Shown here: positions 32,630-43,990 of the stretch, one piece after another | Layout: each line of letters begins with the position of its first letter | How positions within the stretch are numbered: the stretch's first letter is position 1 | Origin: Pezicula radicicola | Taxonomy: Eukaryota; Ascomycota; Leotiomycetes; Helotiales; Dermateaceae | Reading direction: 5' to 3' | DNA length: 64,000 nucleotides | Assembly: GCA_003008705.1 (NCBI GenBank) | Contig: PDUO01000039.1 | Location: 428,261 to 492,260, forward strand | The notes under the pieces: generated by a model | What the model saw: only the letters and a program-made list of their open reading frames with translations | Told to the model about the DNA's origin: nothing | Databases searched by the model: none | Program-made: the position numbers and the translations under genes

Positions 32630-34412
32630 ATGTCGGAGAACTCTGACGATGAGGAAATGGTTAATACCCTCTTCTTATCTCCCCTCTCCCCTCTCCCCTC
32701 TCCCCTCTCCCTTCTCCCCTGCTGACGTCCCCCCTTTCTTCTCGCTAGATAATCAAAGAAGTCCACGTTACTGAGCTACACGATGGCGTTAGATTTGTCT
32801 GGTCGAAGACTGAGGTGGAAAAGATGCGTCGTTTCATAGCTGCACCACATTTCCAGAACTTCGCTAGGTACAATAGAATTACCGAAACCACGCTCCGGAA
32901 CGTCGATCTACGGCAACTTCTCGAGGCTTTAGGCTGGCGTCATCATCTTAACGTCCAAAACAAACGCGGCGCCACTGTCCAGGATATTGTGATGCCAAAG
33001 ATCCGTCGGAAGCTTGCGGCTCTGTGGAGTCAAAACCACCTTACCGCCGACATAGTCATGGACACCTCGCCATCGCCATCGCCATTACCTCCTCATTATG
33101 CCTCTCCGTCGATGGCCCACCATGGATTTCCGCCAAGAACGGCCGTTGTATATAATTACTTTGCGCCTAACCTCGGCAGTTCAACTGACCTAATTGGAGA
33201 CAGTCGACAACAACAGCAACAACAACAACAACAAGAACAGAGCATCCAAGCTCAGCAGCATCCGCCTGTGCATGTTCGCCGCCCTCATTAGGAAACTCGC
33301 CCGACAACTACAGGTCCAGCAGCTTCTCCCCTCGCAAAAGATGAAGATGATGCACCTCAACAATCAACCTCTGCGGTCCAAGTTTACTCGAGTCCTCCAT
33401 CCGTGCACCATAACGAAAGTCATCATCCTGCTCGCCATAGTCACCCGTCAGGTCGTCACGCCTGAGCTCCTCCCGCCGAGAATCAACGATATCATCTACG
33501 GACTCGGCCTGATCCGCCTTAGCAAGTTCAGCAGCCAGAACATCTCCAAGCTTCATCATCCCCGCCAACATCAACACAAGTTCAGCTGCCAGGATCTATG
33601 CCAGGTCATTTCCCAGTTCACCACGGCCAGCGTCAACCCTACGCGCCACCCCAGCACATCACGTTGACAACCCTACTTCTTCTGTCGGGGAAAACTTGGT
33701 ATTTGTACCAGAAATATATTATAAATCCGCTCCAAAGAATCCAAAGGATAATCCAACCCCAAAACAATCCTCTAAGCCGTCAGCCATATACCAAATCCCA
33801 GTACGTCGATCTCACGGCCATGACCCTGCTTCGCTCCCAGAAATCCCAGGAAGCAATGACTACCTCGCTCCAAAGTACAAGGAGGACCGACGCTCTTCAG
33901 GTCGAGGGAAAGTTAGAGGAGATAGACATCGAGATGGCCGATCCCCGACTCTAACAACACAATACACCCGATCTCCTCCTCTACAATCTCCAACTCTATG
34001 GGACCATTCACACTTTAGTGATAACGACTCAACAACCACAACCTCAACTGCGTCTATTGACCGCCAAGCAGCCGAACACCGAATCCACCTCTCGCAGCTC
34101 CTAGCACTAAAAGAGTCGCGGGCAGACGAAGCGCCTCAAGAATCACAACACGCACATCGAGGTTCCGTATCGTCAACATTAGGATCTGCTGAAGAAGCCC
34201 GATCTAACCTTAAGAGTCTTCTTGAACAACAGAGACAGAGACAGAGACAGAGACAGAGACAGAGACAGAGACATGAATTATATAAGGCACACGCGGCCTT
34301 TTGTAACGCTATGGCCTATCGTACAGAGATTATGCGAAGGGTTAGTGTTGCTGAGGCTTTTCAATTTCAAGAGTCTTGTACGCGTTTTGACAAATACTCC
34401 GAGACATTTTAA
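32630..34412 (+). pseudogene. recently broken gene, DNA-binding-like N-terminus and Gln/Pro-rich tail
   Basis: Exon 1 (32630-32659, MSENSDDEEM) is spliced over an 89-nt CT-rich intron to exon 2 at 32749 (IIKEVHVTELHDGVRFVWSK). The first 110 residues are compact (MRRFIAAPHFQNFARYNRIT, LLEALGWRHHLNVQNKRGA). The rest is Pro/Ser/Gln/His-rich with CAA and GAGACA repeats. The exon 2 frame is interrupted at TAG 33289, TGA 33463 and TAG 33520, and shifts by one base near 33660. The continuation VDNPTSSVGENLVFVPEIYY runs open to the TAA after 34410 (ends ESCTRFDKYSETF). Three C-to-T type stops plus one frameshift in about 560 codons point to recent loss. Family not recognised; the N-terminal block could be a winged-helix-like or scaffold domain, which is only a guess. 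Confidence 0.6.
34230..34272. repeat. (GAGACA)n within the coding relic
   Basis: Seven GACAGA units encode an Arg-Gln run near the C-terminus of the broken gene at 32630-34412. Confidence 0.9.
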
Positions 34413-35456
34413 GTTCGCGTGGGATTGTAGGAGAAGGAGGGTGTGTGTTAAATATTCAACCTATCTTTACTGCTTACTTTGTTGCTATTTCCTAGTCTCC
34501 TCTACTCTTTGCAGTCTCTTTTTCCCGGTCTTACAGTCCCTTTTTTATGATCTCACAGTCTCTTTTTTACAGTCTTACAGTCTCTTTCTTCACCCTCTCT
34601 TTCTCCTTGTCGCAACCACTTTATATATCACTAAAAAAATTCCACATTGAACTCTGCCAGGTTAACTCAAAATATACATGTTTTAATATTCTCACTACTT
34701 AAGCTGTAACCACCCAGTTCGGTGTACGGTCCCCGCGATATATAAACCCCGCCTCCCCCCGTCCTATCCTCCACCGCAGCTATAACACTCGCCTAACCAC
34801 CTCGAAGTTCGAAGAAGGATTACAATAAATCTTTTAATTGGTCCTGAGTAGCATTCATTGAATCTTGGCAATACGGTAATACCCAGTCCCAATGAGCAAA
34901 TTGAAGGTGGGCGGACAATTAATTCACTACAATCCTCCTGTCCTGTCCTGTCCGTTTTGCTTAATGATAATAATTTCTGAAATTTAATTTATTACGCTGT
35001 AGCTAGCGAGCAACCTTTATTGCTATTTATTCCTACGTTATTGCTGCTCTCTACCTACCTACCTATGCTTTTGTGGGTAGTTAACTAACTTAATTTCGAC
35101 ACCTTCTTTGAGGAGGAGCTCTTTTAAGATGAATGAAGATATATTAGGAGAGTAGACCTATGTAGGCTGTTAGGTAGAGTTAGTTGTATAATGAAACTTC
35201 TACTATTAGGTTACTTTCTTTCTTTCTTTAAAGTTAGTTGGTTATATATAAACTTATCTTCTACATCTCTTCAAACACCCTAATACACCTACCTTAACAT
35301 ACCTCAACATCAATCAACAACTTGTTTTGTAAACCTAACTAGATCGATTATTTATCCTTTTCCCCGGCTACATTACATTACCTTTTATAATTATAAGTTT
35401 ACCTACCTCCCCCAATACTAACTAACATAAACCGAAAAAAAAACACTTACTAGAAA
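34413..35456. other. intergenic; possible solo LTR at about 34704-34890
   Basis: The stretch TGTAACCACCC...GATATATAAACC...AATAAATC...GGTAATACC resembles a small retrotransposon LTR, with TATA-like and polyadenylation-like signals in order. I find no target duplication and no second copy in the window. The rest is A+T-rich with tri- and tetranucleotide runs. Confidence 0.25.
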
Positions 35457-36453
35457 ATGTTAAACAAGATTGAATTGGGTGGTGGTAGTAGTGTAGATCT
35501 AGATACGAGTAAAAAAAAAAGGTTTAACTATACCTAAACCTACCCTACCCTACCATCTATCTACCTATCTAACCCTTCCTTCCACCTTCCTATCCATCCT
35601 ATCCATCCATCCATCCATCCATCCATCCTCCTCCTCCTCCTCCTCCTCCTCCTCTCTTACTAACCTCTCCCCCTTTCCTCCAATCCACAGATCTTCGACA
35701 CCTACGCCCCCTCAACCTTCACAAACCGCAACCCAGCAATCTAGAAGCCTACACACACCCGCATCTTCCATTCCTTCATCCGAAAGCACTAGCTCAGCTA
35801 TACGTACGATGTCTATACTGTTTCTAATGCTGACATGACTTCGCTTCTAGTAGCTCTCGGTGAGGATCTACGCTTCTATGAGGGAGGGATTGCGTTGTAG
35901 GAGGGGGGGAGGGTAGGGTGGGCGGCGTGGAGATGGGTGTTAATAAGGTTTTAAGGACGAAGGTCGTGGATAAATTGAGGAGGTGTATTTTTAATGGTGA
36001 TGCTTGGAGGGAGAGTCTTGGAGGGGAGGGGAGGGGGATGGAGATGGGGGAGAGTGTTGATGATGATGATGATAATGATGATATTGTTGTTGGGATGGCG
36101 AGTACTGTTCTTGTTGATCCTGTTAAAAAGGTTAGTTGGTTTTGCGTTTGGTGGGTTGGTGTGTGGGTGTGTTTATTTGTTTGTGCTTTGTTTTGTTTTA
36201 TTTTATTTTATCTTAGGGGTGTGCTGATTAGGTTTCTTGGATCTATATAGGTTTGGTATATTGATGGTGGCGATGAGTGGGATTCGGGTCGACACTAGGA
36301 TACTTATGAGGATGAGGATGGGGGTGGGGATTATGAATATCAGGGGGGTGTAAACTGGTGGGTTACCCCGTTCTCTTTCTTAGACATAACATCGGCTGAG
36401 ATTTCCCCCACCAATTCGACGAACCATCAGGAACCAGTCCCGGTACTGAGGTA
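35457..36453 (+). pseudogene. decayed multi-exon gene, unrecognised
   Basis: ATG 35457 (MLNKIELGGGSSVDLD) may be exon 1. After a long CT-rich intron ending CCACAG at 35691, the frame IFDTYAPSTFTNRNPAI ... SYTYDVYTVSNADMTSLLVA ... LGEDLRFYEGGIAL carries three TAGs. The frame GVEMGVNKVLRTKVVDKLRR continues through an acidic Asp run to PVKK, where a GTTAGT...TATATAG intron leads to VWYIDGGDEWDSG, one more TAG, and VNWWVTPFSFLDITSAEISP, ending TAA at 36453. All four stops are TAG and fit CAG codons. I do not know the family; the spacing and composition are clearly coding. Confidence 0.5.
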
Positions 36454-36547
36454 AGTTAATTTTCAACTCCTCCGCCTATTTCTTCATCTATCGTGATATA
36501 AATCCTTTTAGATACTTACTCTTTGCCTCTCCTTTCAATTAAATCCG

Positions 36548-37690
36548 ATGGTTAAGAACCCTCCAGATGAAAGATTGGTATACTTGGCGCTCAAAAATAT
36601 CTTCAAGGGACCAGACGTATAGTTACGCATCGTAAAGAAGATCCGGAAGCTAATCCAGAAGTATCTGGATAATGGAGATACAGAAGTCCGCGCACTGGTA
36701 GCCAAGTATAATATTGACAATGTCTGTAACACCGTGAAGGTACTACTATAAGATGAGATTTTTATATCAACCCTAAGGGCCAAGATCCGTTTCCCAGAGG
36801 TATTCGAGGCGTCTCCCGCCCAAAGCGTAGAGCGCGTAGCCTTAGAAGCCGAAGCAGTAAGAACTGATACGGATACTATAAGAGACGCTACCGAGGGGCA
36901 TCAAGGGACGTAGGCTACACCAGAAGCCAATGAGCTTGAGTTAGCTCATAAAGCAAAAGGGAAACAACCGGGTATACTATCCAAGACTACGAGGTCCCCT
37001 CTTTACTAATTCATGTAGAATCCTAGGTGTCGACTACTTGGCCTCGAAAGCGTTCCTTTCTATGTACGAGTATCTCTGTTCCGTCATTATATCTAGTGTA
37101 CTTACCTCTCTATACTCAACATCGACTACTGGTCAAGGTACAAGCTATACTTGAAGACGCTTATTATACGTTTGGGTATAAGATGATGGTAGACTTTGTT
37201 TAGAAGGAGGGATGGAACTGCCTAGAATCTATAGAGCTCAATATTTGGGCCTGGGTATTTCATCATAACAAGGACAAGTTCGACACTGAGAAGCTACTTG
37301 AACTCGGAATACCTTTCCCCGAGCTTCTCGACTCGATAGCGTAACTACGATATACTACTATCCATAGGGTCCGAGTGAGTACAATAAAGTCTACCAATTT
37401 ATAATGGAAGTGGAATCTCTTACCAATATACTTTACAACAATACTTATATATAAACATACTCACGCCTACGACAGGAAGTAAAATAGGTTATCGATGAAC
37501 TAGGACGAAATAAAGATCTATTGGAGTCGATGCTACAGGAGAAGCTCCAAGAAATTGATGCTCGAAGACGTGAGTTGGACAGTCTTGAATACAAGGCGGT
37601 GGAGGATATACTCAGAGAGGACAAAGAGTATCAAACTCTTGTAAGTATGAACTTAGAATAAGCTATTAGTGTACCAGAGACAACTCAGCA
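36548..37690 (+). pseudogene. RIP-mutated coiled-coil protein gene
   Basis: From ATG 36548 (MVKNPPDERLVYLALKNIFK) one frame encodes helical protein with stops TAG, TAA, TAG, TAA and TAG at glutamine-like positions to about 37090. A shifted frame continues VKVQAILEDAYYTFGYKMMV, then one TAG, then EGWNCLESIELNIWAWVFHH and LLELGIPFPELLDSIA. After a further A+T-rich intron-like gap, a coiled coil follows, DELGRNKDLLESMLQEKLQE then LDSLEYKAVEDILREDKEYQ, ending at a GTAAGT donor (37647). The order helical body, ELNIWAW motif, then coiled coil is familiar from uncharacterised fungal accessory proteins, but I cannot name it. More than eight stops. Confidence 0.55.
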
Positions 37691-37989
37691 AAGGTCATCT
37701 ACCTCTGAGTATAATACTAGTTTGGAAGTAGAAGTAGAAGTTGAGAGTTTTAGAAGACTTAGTTTTGGTTAAGTTGAGGAAAGTACATCATCAAATTCTG
37801 AGCCTACGGATATAGTTTATTAAACCAAAACATAATATCCTGGTTCACCGTCACCCTGAGACCAGATATCTCCTAAGGGCGGAAGTTCAACCTATACAGC
37901 GGTCCTTGAATTACAACCAAGCCTCCTCACTCCTTGAACAGAGAGATATACTACTTATGTACCTTCTATAGGGATAGACGTAGTAGTAC

Positions 37990-38157
37990 TTGTATCATCC
38001 GGCCTACGATCAAGAAATTAAACTAAAAAAATTCGCCATTCTTAATTATATCGTCTTCCTAACCAATGTAATCCCGAGCTGTATTATTACCCTAATCGTC
38101 ATTGTCGTCGTCGTACTATTCGTCTTTATCGAAAAAAAAAATCGAGGTCATCGTTAG
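37990..38157 (+). pseudogene. C-terminal membrane-span fragment
   Basis: A 50-codon open stretch encodes a single hydrophobic segment, VIPSCIITLIVIVVVVLFVF, then KKNRGHR and TAG. It may be the last exon of the gene at 36548-37690 or an independent scrap. Sequence between 37700 and 37990 is stop-rich but Ser/Glu-coding in places. Confidence 0.3.
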
Positions 38158-38167
38158 GTGCCGGAAC

Positions 38168-38992
38168 CTATTCATTATTCTCATTTAAAACATTTTCACC
38201 TACCATTGCTTCCATTATAATTTCTTTATTCCAAGACTCAATCTCTTCCTCAATAGTCTAATCATTCCACCCAAGAGCATTGCCCTTTGATTTCCCATCA
38301 TAACTAGAACTCTACGATAGCTTAATCCGATCCTTCGTCGTTTCACGGATATGAACCCGCTAAAACGCCTGTCCGGTTTAGCGTAACTTGGTATTATAAA
38401 CATTATATAAACCTGGTAATAATATAACATCCTACTTACAATATTCGGTGATTTCGGGGTTCAGGGGGTACTCGTTGAAAACTTCATAGCGTCCACCCTT
38501 CTTAGGGGTAAATAGCCGATGACTATACTCCTTAGTGAGGTTCTATTCTATCTTCGCTACTATAGAAATTGGGCTCTCTTTCTCAATACACTTCGCTAGG
38601 CCGGACACAAACTCCTATGAGCCTATCCGATATACGAGCTCCATGAGCTGAAGATCTTTAATATAGTCAACGTAAATCTGAAAAAGACTAAACAAGGTAT
38701 CTGAATCATTATAGATATCGAAGACGACTTTAGGGATGGTTGAAGATTCTAGGGTAGTTTTCATCGAGGTTCCATTATTATTGGTGGTCGAGAAGGCGGC
38801 CTTCCCGAGACTATGGATGTCAATAAGGTAAGTCATTTAGGTGGGAGCGATATAGAGGGTAAGGATCGATATTGAGCCATGATAGCCCAGGTCAATTCCC
38901 TCCAGGTCGAGATACAGCGAGGGAGGGTCAACTGGAATATTGGAAATACTATCTAGCAGAGGTAGAAGATCCGCTTCTAAGTCAATGAACAT
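38168..38992 (-). pseudogene. DEDDy 3'-5' exonuclease domain relic, copy 1
   Basis: From ATG 38992 the minus strand reads ADLLPLLDSISNIPVDPPSL, then LYLDLEGIDLGYHGSISILT (motif I, Asp-x-Glu), KVVFDIYNDSDTLF (motif II, Asp), then EYCK-stop-DVILLPGLY, which keeps the motif III Tyr and Asp. This is the fungal DNA_pol_A_exo1/RNase D-like family of stand-alone exonucleases. At least seven in-frame stops (TAA, TAG) interrupt it, most at CAG/CAA-like places, so it is dead. A second, divergent copy of the family lies 3.4 kb downstream on the same strand. Confidence 0.7.
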
Positions 38993-39344
38993 AGTATTAC
39001 TTTGAGCTGATATAGTTGATATATTTAGTAACGACTTAATCGATGGTTATAAGGCTACTAATGTTTCGATAGCTATCAACGTCTCTTTATAAGGCTGTAA
39101 CTCACAGAAAATATATTCAGAGGACCGGACGACATCTGATTTATCATCGTAAGCTATACTCGCAGAACACTCGGAAGTTCGTGTCGCTGGGTCATTGGAT
39201 AATAGTCGTTATACAATATAGCTAAGCCGATATACCATTCGTTATATATAATTGGACTTTCGACTTACCACTTCCGATTAAACATTCTATAAACTTCAGA
39301 ACATCGATTGAAATATTAAATCTTAAGATTAACGAAGTAGCAAG

Positions 39345-39760
39345 ATGTACACAAAGTCAAATAAGTTCATAAAGCTAGTAGGCCTATACTATAGGCTCCT
39401 CACCGAGAAAATCGCCGTTGACTATGAAATGATGCGGTCCAATATCGGTCAGGTCCTTGGCCGCGTCTCTGTTATCAATTACATAGGCGAAACCATCTTC
39501 GACACTTTTGTATACTACCCCGAGCCCATCATCATCACAAACACCGAGGAAGAGTATTCCGGAATTGGCTAGAACAACATCGATCCGAAGAACGGTGCTC
39601 TATCGTTTTCTGAAGTTCAGGCTTATCTGGTCAAGCTTCTCTACGATCGCATTATGATCGGCCACGATATTCAAAAAGATCTGAAGGCCATCTCAATGAA
39701 TTTACCTTCCTATATCCAACGGCTTCTAGGTATATTACTACCCTTTTTGAACACGAAATC
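39345..39760 (+). pseudogene. REX4/ISG20-like DEDDh exonuclease relic
   Basis: ATG 39345 opens KIAVDYEMM (normally AVDCEMV, motif I), GQVLGRVSVINYIGETIFDT, YSGIG then TAG, ALSFSEVQAYLVKLLYDRIM and IGHDIQKDLKAI (motif II, HD..D). This order is specific to REX4-type RNA exonucleases. Cys is replaced by Tyr in motif I, one TAG lies in the middle, and the C-terminal motif III is missing after 39740. Most of the domain is still open, so it was lost late or is a truncated duplicate of a conserved gene elsewhere. Confidence 0.65.
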
Positions 39761-39777
39761 GTTTAAGCTCTAATAGC

Positions 39778-40123
39778 CGTAGATATGAATTTCCTCTTCG
39801 GAATTGCGAGTCAGATGTTAGCAGAGGTAGATGTTCTTAATCCAGATTAGTTTAAAGAGGAGAGCCTTTTCTTCGAATACATAGGTAGAGAGCGCGAGAT
39901 ACTTCGTGAAATACAACCTATAAGTCAATCAGTCATCAAATTTACAAAGACACGAGAGGTTATAGCTATATTCTTTCATCAAAGGAAGTAGAATTTTGAC
40001 GCAGTAGACATTCTCTTAATATATTGTAATATACAAAGCGGTATTGCCTTAGTCGTTCGTGATATTGGGGTTTACTCTATACTTAAAGAGGAATTTGATC
40101 ATAGATTCAAGGACTTTAAATGA
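39778..40123 (+). pseudogene. unrecognised coding relic
   Basis: One frame with two TAG stops reads MNFLFGIASQMLAEVDVLNP, EYIGREREILREIQPISQS, then FDAVDILLIYCNIQSGIALV and ends FDHRFKDFK TGA. It looks like a small alpha-helical protein. The two stops fit CAG codons. No family. Confidence 0.35.
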
Positions 40124-40694
40124 AAGGTGTCGATGTATTACTATGTGGTACTTCAATCTTGTTTCTATCCCTCGCTCTCCGCGTACGAAGAAACCGGCGG
40201 GTTTGTGGCACACTCTATCCTACCAAAACATCTACTAAAACACCTAATAAAAATAAAATAAAATAAAATAAAATTATATCTCTTTTATTCGAATTGTCTC
40301 TAATTGAATTTATGAAATTTTAACTCGTTATATTTGATAGTTATTTAGTAAGTTAATTGTTTTGGTGATGTGGTCCGTACACAAATCCGCCGCTTTTTCG
40401 TAAGTGGAGAGAGAGCCTCGGTCCTTCTATATACAACTCGCTACGACGGGTTTTAACTATACTTGCAATACCAAACTAAGTGAATCCATGTATACCACTA
40501 AATATTATAGTATTTATTTCGATATACAAAGAATATACTATAAAGGGAAATTTAATATTTAATCTATTATATTCTTTAACTAGGACTCTAATCCAGTAAG
40601 GCTTTATTATACTCATAACTTCGGCAAGGCCTATATATATAGACCTAATTTTTGGCCGTCTACTTTAGTTATATATAAGCCACCTGGTTCTCAA

Positions 40695-40860
40695 GAAAAA
40701 TTTCTTATGAAAAACTAGTTTATAAGAGAAATTTCCTTATAAGAAAATATTTATAGGAGAAGATAGCTTATAGGAGAAATTTTATATAAGAAGATGGCTT
40801 ACAGGAGAAAATAACTTATAGGAGATAATTCTTATAAAAAAGTAGCTTATAAGAGAATAC
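40695..40860. repeat. degenerate minisatellite, unit about 20 bp (CTTATAGGAGAA)
   Basis: About eight imperfect copies of a unit with core GCTTATAGGAGAAAAT, differing mostly by A/G and T/C changes and small indels. From 40124 to 41304 nothing else is recognisable. Confidence 0.75.
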
Positions 40861-41304
40861 AGTAGACTATATATAACGAAGTAGCTTCTGTAGCTTTTCT
40901 CGTATCTGATCAACTTAGTAGCTATAAAGTTCTCACCACTAATTCTTTGGTAGTATCAATAGAATTGTATTTATAAAAATGATTTCCTATATAAGCCCCG
41001 ATTCCTTACAGACCAGAAGAGTAGGTACTTATACTGTGATATAGGATAAACAATTTATATATTAGCCACAGACAAGCTCTGAGGTTGAACTAAAGCCCTT
41101 CGGGCCTCAATTTACTCTCGGAGGTGTAGAACCACGTGAGGCGGAAGATCCAGCCTTACGTAAGCCTGCATAGCTTTCCGAAACATACTCTTATCAGTTA
41201 TTGTGCTCTACAGTGGGGTGAATTAAGACTGAGTCCTGGTACGTATACGCCAAGGTTCTCTAATATAGATCAGGCTCTTCCTTTACAACATCAATAACCT
41301 CAAA

Positions 41305-41760
41305 ATGCCTCCTATTCGACGACGATATACAGAATTATCTCCTAGTCTACGGGTTCGAATATGCGAATTGTGGTCTCTTAGTTAGACCTATCCAAAGATT
41401 TATATAAAGTACCCCGAAGTCCCTGTTTCGACAATTAAGACAATATATCAACGCGAAGCCTCCCGATTAAATAATTACTCGAAACCACGATTTGGCCCTC
41501 CTCGAAAGCTGACAGAACAAGTACACGATTATATATATAATGTTATAGTCCATCAGAACCCATACATAAAGATGTACGAGCTTATTCAGGAGATTGATGG
41601 GGTTGTAAAGGAGAGGTCTATACAGAAGCTATTACGAGAGATGGACCGGCGGAAATCTCACTGTACTTCTACCTACGCGATGAGAGGAGACGGCTTAGTA
41701 CACTCTCTACTAGTTTACGATTATAATCTCTCCGGGTTCTATCGATCAACTCGGTAGACT
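41305..41760 (+). mobile_element. Tc1/mariner-type transposase relic, DNA-binding part
   Basis: ATG 41305 begins MPPIRRRYTELSPSLRVRIC, a helix-turn-helix start typical of fungal Tc1-like transposases. It is followed by one TAG and then VPVSTIKTIYQREASRLNNY, FGPPRKLTEQVHDYIYN and VVKERSIQKLLREMDRRK (second HTH). After about 41660 the DDE part is not recognisable. No terminal inverted repeats were found, so the limits are those of the reading frame. Confidence 0.6.
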
Positions 41761-42121
41761 ATACTGAGAACGACCTGGCTACGCTATTTCTTAATCATAA
41801 GGATACTTTAAGAGAAATTCTTCTTGATGGTATTAATATCATGGAAGGAAGGGGATCTTGGATGTTACTTGAATATATAGTACAAGAGTAGCTTTCGGTT
41901 GAGAAATTCTCTTACTTAAGTTACGAGTAAGCTACGAAATACACTCTTAGGATGGACCCCTCAGTTTAATTACAGAAGACATCCTCGTAAGTAAACTAAT
42001 ATATACCACTATCCTATACCTAGCCTGACGGCCCCAAAGCCCTGTCTTTCCCCTTACTCTTATACGTTATTGTCTATAACAACGCGATTCGTTCCTTTAT
42101 AGCTTACTACACTTTTGCTTA

Positions 42122-42792
42122 CTATCTCATACTCATCTTAGATTGGTATTGTCGCCAGAGTTTAGGCATAAAATAGATATCCTCGATACAATATAGCTTG
42201 ATATCTTCAGATAGTGGACGTATATTGAACACCCCATAGCTCCCACCACGCTCGGGGGCGAACAAGCTAAGTCCTTTCTCTTTGCATTTTCTCCAAGCCT
42301 CTCTCGCGCTCGCGGTCAAATATATCTCTCTTTCGATACATTTGGCTGTATTGCGAGCTCCATAAGTTGGATATCATAAATACAAGTAAGCCTGATTCGG
42401 AAATAGCTGAATAGTACATCCGAGTCGTTACAGACGTCGAAGAAGACTTTAGGAATAGAGTAAGACTCCAGAATCCCTTTTAAGGTTTGGCCGCCAGCTA
42501 GAGCTGTTAAGAATACTTCATCGCCCAAAGTATAGATATCGATCAAGTACGTTCAATCATCTGTACAGATATGTACCTAGAGGATGGATATAGAGCCGTG
42601 CCTTGAAAGCTGAACTCCCTCGAGGTCCATGTATAGTGATGGTGGATCGGTAGGCAAACTAGCAATCGTATCGATAAGATCTGCCATAGCGGTGTATATA
42701 TCGACAAGGCCGGTAGGGATGGATTCGTTGAGATTGCTCTCCTGGAGCAAATTACTTAGGGTTGAGACGTCCTGTTCGTGTATAGTAGCCAT
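42122..42792 (-). pseudogene. DEDDy 3'-5' exonuclease domain relic, copy 2
   Basis: ATG 42792 (MATIHEQDVSTLSNLLQESN) leads to TDPPSLYMDLEGVQLSRHGS (motif I), two stops, YLIDIYTLGDEVFLTALAGG, PKVFFDVCNDSDVLFSYF (motif II), a one-base frameshift, then AREAWRKCKEKGLSLFAPER and the motif III region LYCIEDIYFMPKLWRQY. It preserves all catalytic acidic positions, yet carries TAG stops and a frameshift. It is more complete than copy 1 and differs from it at many residues, so the two are old paralogues, not a fresh tandem duplication. Confidence 0.72.
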
Positions 42793-43599
42793 TGCAGAGA
42801 TGATATTACTGATAGAGAAAGGCGTTAGCAATGATATATAGGCACCAGCTGTATAGGACCTGACTTACAACTCTTCTAAAGAGGTTTCTGCGACCAGTAA
42901 GTCCATTTCATACCAAAGGTGCGCGGAAGAGCCAGGGAAAAGGGAGCTGTAGCAATGGTTAAGCTAATAAGAATTCATAGTAAAGGATTAATCAATGTAT
43001 ACTGAGAAGTCTAATCCAATGACATGGCACTGGCGTCAAAAACGGTGCGTAGCTCGTTTGTTTTACAAAGAATGTACAGGGAATGTAGTCGAGGAATGTG
43101 GTCGAGGAATGTGGCCGAGGAATGTTGGAAGTACACCCTAGTCAGCAGAGAGGCTCGTCGCCAACCCTGTTCTTGTTTTTACCAACCTGGACAATCTCTA
43201 TCTACGTTTCAAAACTATACTTATACATAGTATTGTAGGTGTTGTTGGTGCGAAAATTTACTGGTATAGCAAAGTAGTAGTACCTCTGCGGTTCTCTAGG
43301 ACACGATACTTGTGTACAGTGTCTTGATATACCCGGCTTCGAAACGAATCAGGATTTAGGTGGCTATATACTGTCGTATATCGATGACTCTACACCGAGC
43401 AGAGTACGGGGAAACGGTAACGCTATAAGTATACCTGTCAGATACCTTGGTATTTCTCACTCTGTCATCACCCAAGTATATACTCTTATCCTTCAGCTAC
43501 GCTTCTAGAACCTAACTCCAGACTTCATAGTCTCATAGACGAAGACCACAATAGCTTACGAGATTGTATCATCACTTATAGAGGCCACTCAACGTCTTG

Positions 43600-43990
43600 T
43601 ACCGGTTGACAATACTCGACAGGGATAGAAAACGAGCAGCCAAGGCCAAGTACGCTGAGCAGGAATTTTACTCAACTTTAAAGAGCTTGGGCTATGACTA
43701 CCTTAGCGAGGAGTAGTAAAGGGGCTCCTCAGCTCTTACTCCGGATATACGCTTTGATAAGCCTACTCTTATATGCGGTTATATGTGCTGGTGGCTGGAA
43801 TACAAGGACTTCTTTGGCTTCAAAGCTAATCCCTTTCTAGCCTAGAAGAATGAAAAACAATTTAGGAAATATACAGAGTAAATTAGACCTGGTGCTGTAG
43901 TTTACAAACTTGGGTTTGAAAAGGATCATATTGATATTGATGGTGTAGAGAGCTTTTGCGAGCAGGAAGTATGTCAGAGCCTGACATTGT
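43600..43990 (+). pseudogene. unrecognised fungal gene relic
   Basis: One frame reads DRKRAAKAKYAEQEFYSTLK, then TAG-TAA, LTPDIRFDKPTLICGYMCWW, LEYKDFFGFKANPFLA, TAG, KNEKQFRKYTE, TAA, and RPGAVVYKLGFEKDHIDIDG to TAA. Every stop fits CAG or CAA. The segment is conserved-looking (ordered hydrophobic and aromatic residues) but I cannot name it. A further scrap at 44296-44420 (NKEFRIEFKLDPCNEAEK) could be a later exon. Confidence 0.4.
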
